Positions 63,268 through 64,000 of a DNA stretch of 64,000 nt are shown here, piece after piece. The notes beneath the pieces are model-generated. The model ran no database searches. It saw only the letters and a program-made list of their open reading frames with translations, and had not been told where the DNA came from. The DNA is from Oligoflexales bacterium. Its GTDB lineage: Bacteria; Bdellovibrionota_B; Oligoflexia; Oligoflexales; RGVZ01. Each line of letters starts with the position of its first letter. Within the stretch, counting starts at the first letter, position 1. The DNA lies in assembly GCA_947494335.1 (NCBI GenBank), contig CANLUT010000001.1, forward strand, positions 930,001 to 994,000, written 5' to 3'. The position numbers and the translations under genes are program-made.

Positions 63268-63975
63268 TTATTTTTCCGGACGAGAAGGGTCGTGGTTTGG
63301 GGCGTCGAAGGTTGGGAACGGAATAATGTTACTTCCAGGAACACGCGGCTCATGGTTTTTAGCGGTTGCGCCTTGACGCTGCGACGAACTGTGCAGTGTT
63401 GGTTTCTTCCGCGGTGGGGATGGAGGTGTTGCAGGAGTCTCATTTGATTTCACGTAGAGGGTTGCCAGTCCGCTGCCGTCCAGTAGACGTCCCGCAGCAA
63501 GTCCCGCACGAACAAGGTGAGCAGTTTTTGCGTCTAGGCGAGCTAGTTCCGGGAGTCGATCACAATCGAGGCATTTTTTTGCTCGCAAGACGACAAGCAT
63601 TGCGTCGTCAATGTGCCCACTATGAAGATAAGCGCGGATCAGTAGTGTGTAGAAATCTTCGAGTACTATTCGGATTGTTCGAGACTTCTGATTTTTTCCG
63701 AAAGCGGTTTCGACGCGCGTCACTAAAAACTCAAGCTGGAAGACTGCAGCATCAAAATTTCCAAGGCGCCAATCGATGGCTGCACGAACAAATCGACTGA
63801 GGAGGCCCTGGGGGCTAAGAACCCAGACGTACCAAAAGATATTTCCAAAGTAGAGTGTCCCACGCAAAATGCCAAGCGGCCCGAGGAGAAGGCCCCAAAT
63901 TACAAGAAGACCTGCGCCGACAATATCATTGAGCGCGATAAGGAAATTGCGTGTTGAGTGGGCCTTTGTGTTCAT
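63268..63975 (-). CDS. membrane protein with helical/TPR-like middle, unknown function
   Basis: A 235-residue protein. Two N-terminal membrane helices ([31 protein letters not shown]) are followed by a helical region ([40 protein letters not shown]) reminiscent of TPR-like helical pairs with a CLDC motif. A basic Pro/Ser-rich tail ([11 protein letters not shown]...) then follows. No family recognised. The gene is complete (ATG 63975) and overlaps no other. It lies five bases upstream of the threonine aldolase gene. Confidence 0.7.
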   Translation of the reverse strand: MNTKAHSTRNFLIALNDIVGAGLLVIWGLLLGPLGILRGTLYFGNIFWYVWVLSPQGLLSRFVRAAIDWRLGNFDAAVFQLEFLVTRVETAFGKNQKSRTIRIVLEDFYTLLIRAYLHSGHIDDAMLVVLRAKKCLDCDRLPELARLDAKTAHLVRAGLAAGRLLDGSGLATLYVKSNETPATPPSPPRKKPTLHSSSQRQGATAKNHEPRVPGSNIIPFPTFDAPNHDPSRPEK

Positions 63976-64000
63976 AGGACGAAGGTATACCGTAGATGAC

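Overview
The window is bacterial chromosome from a diderm (Gram-negative) organism. Evidence is the many predicted lipoproteins, a TolC/RND pair, GroESL, FeoAB with a Fur-type box, TrmN6, exonuclease VII and an RlhA-like U32 protein. The mix of housekeeping genes with abundant small secreted proteins and lipoproteins of no recognised family, plus a 7TM-SpoIIE phosphatase, would fit the Bdellovibrionota/Oligoflexia or a related delta-like lineage. That placement is inference from style, not from a marker-gene comparison. Only one tRNA (Cys-GCA) and no rRNA were seen.

Layout. 0-7.8 kb: 3' end of a flavin amine-oxidase-like gene, several secreted orphans, a papain-like-fold lipoprotein, a membrane 7TMR/SpoIIE phosphatase, trmN6 and an SRPBCC protein. 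7.8-15.4 kb: an accessory segment. It carries dispersed repeats that include a copy of the last ~19 bp of groEL, a repeated terminator cassette, small secreted proteins, an SPFH protein, a TPR gene broken by two in-frame TAG codons, a 5'-truncated RDD gene and a HigBA-type toxin-antitoxin operon whose toxin is frameshifted at a run of seven T. 15.4-23 kb: groESL, a TPR/membrane protein, and an overlapping pair of predicted RNA-modifying enzymes (U32/RlhA-like plus a HEAT-like/methyltransferase fusion). 23-29.5 kb: lipoprotein, aldose-1-epimerase, an EI24 membrane protein followed by recA, and secreted or outer-membrane orphans. 29.5-33.3 kb: Fur-regulated feoAB diverging from an NfeD/SPFH pair. 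33.3-39.8 kb: xseAB (XseA with an extra N-terminal domain), a large lipoprotein, a DEAD-box helicase and a YaiI-family protein. 40-48.4 kb: overlapping GMC oxidoreductase-crcB-sixA genes, a DNA/RNA nuclease lipoprotein, a LURP-one-like protein, an M48 protease, a Tyr/Gln/Pro-repeat lipoprotein, an MFS transporter and tpx. 48.4-51.5 kb: an accessory insert bounded by a second, truncated copy of the tpx 3' end. 51.5-55.2 kb: EamA exporter, Ntn hydrolase, zinc-ribbon protein, HAD hydrolase and a PmtA-like methyltransferase. 55.8-60.3 kb: an A/T-rich TolC-RND efflux pair lacking an adaptor gene. 60.3-64 kb: tRNA-Cys, pentapeptide-repeat protein, gapA, threonine aldolase and a membrane protein.

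The most unusual signals are the two places where accessory DNA sits next to a duplicated 3' end of a conserved gene (groEL at 8.8/13.5/15.4 kb; tpx at 48.2/51.3 kb), the HigB frameshift at a homopolymer with an otherwise intact operon, the twice-amber-interrupted TPR gene, the XseA N-terminal fusion, and the RNA-modification gene pair. No CRISPR array, phage, transposase or integrase was recognised.
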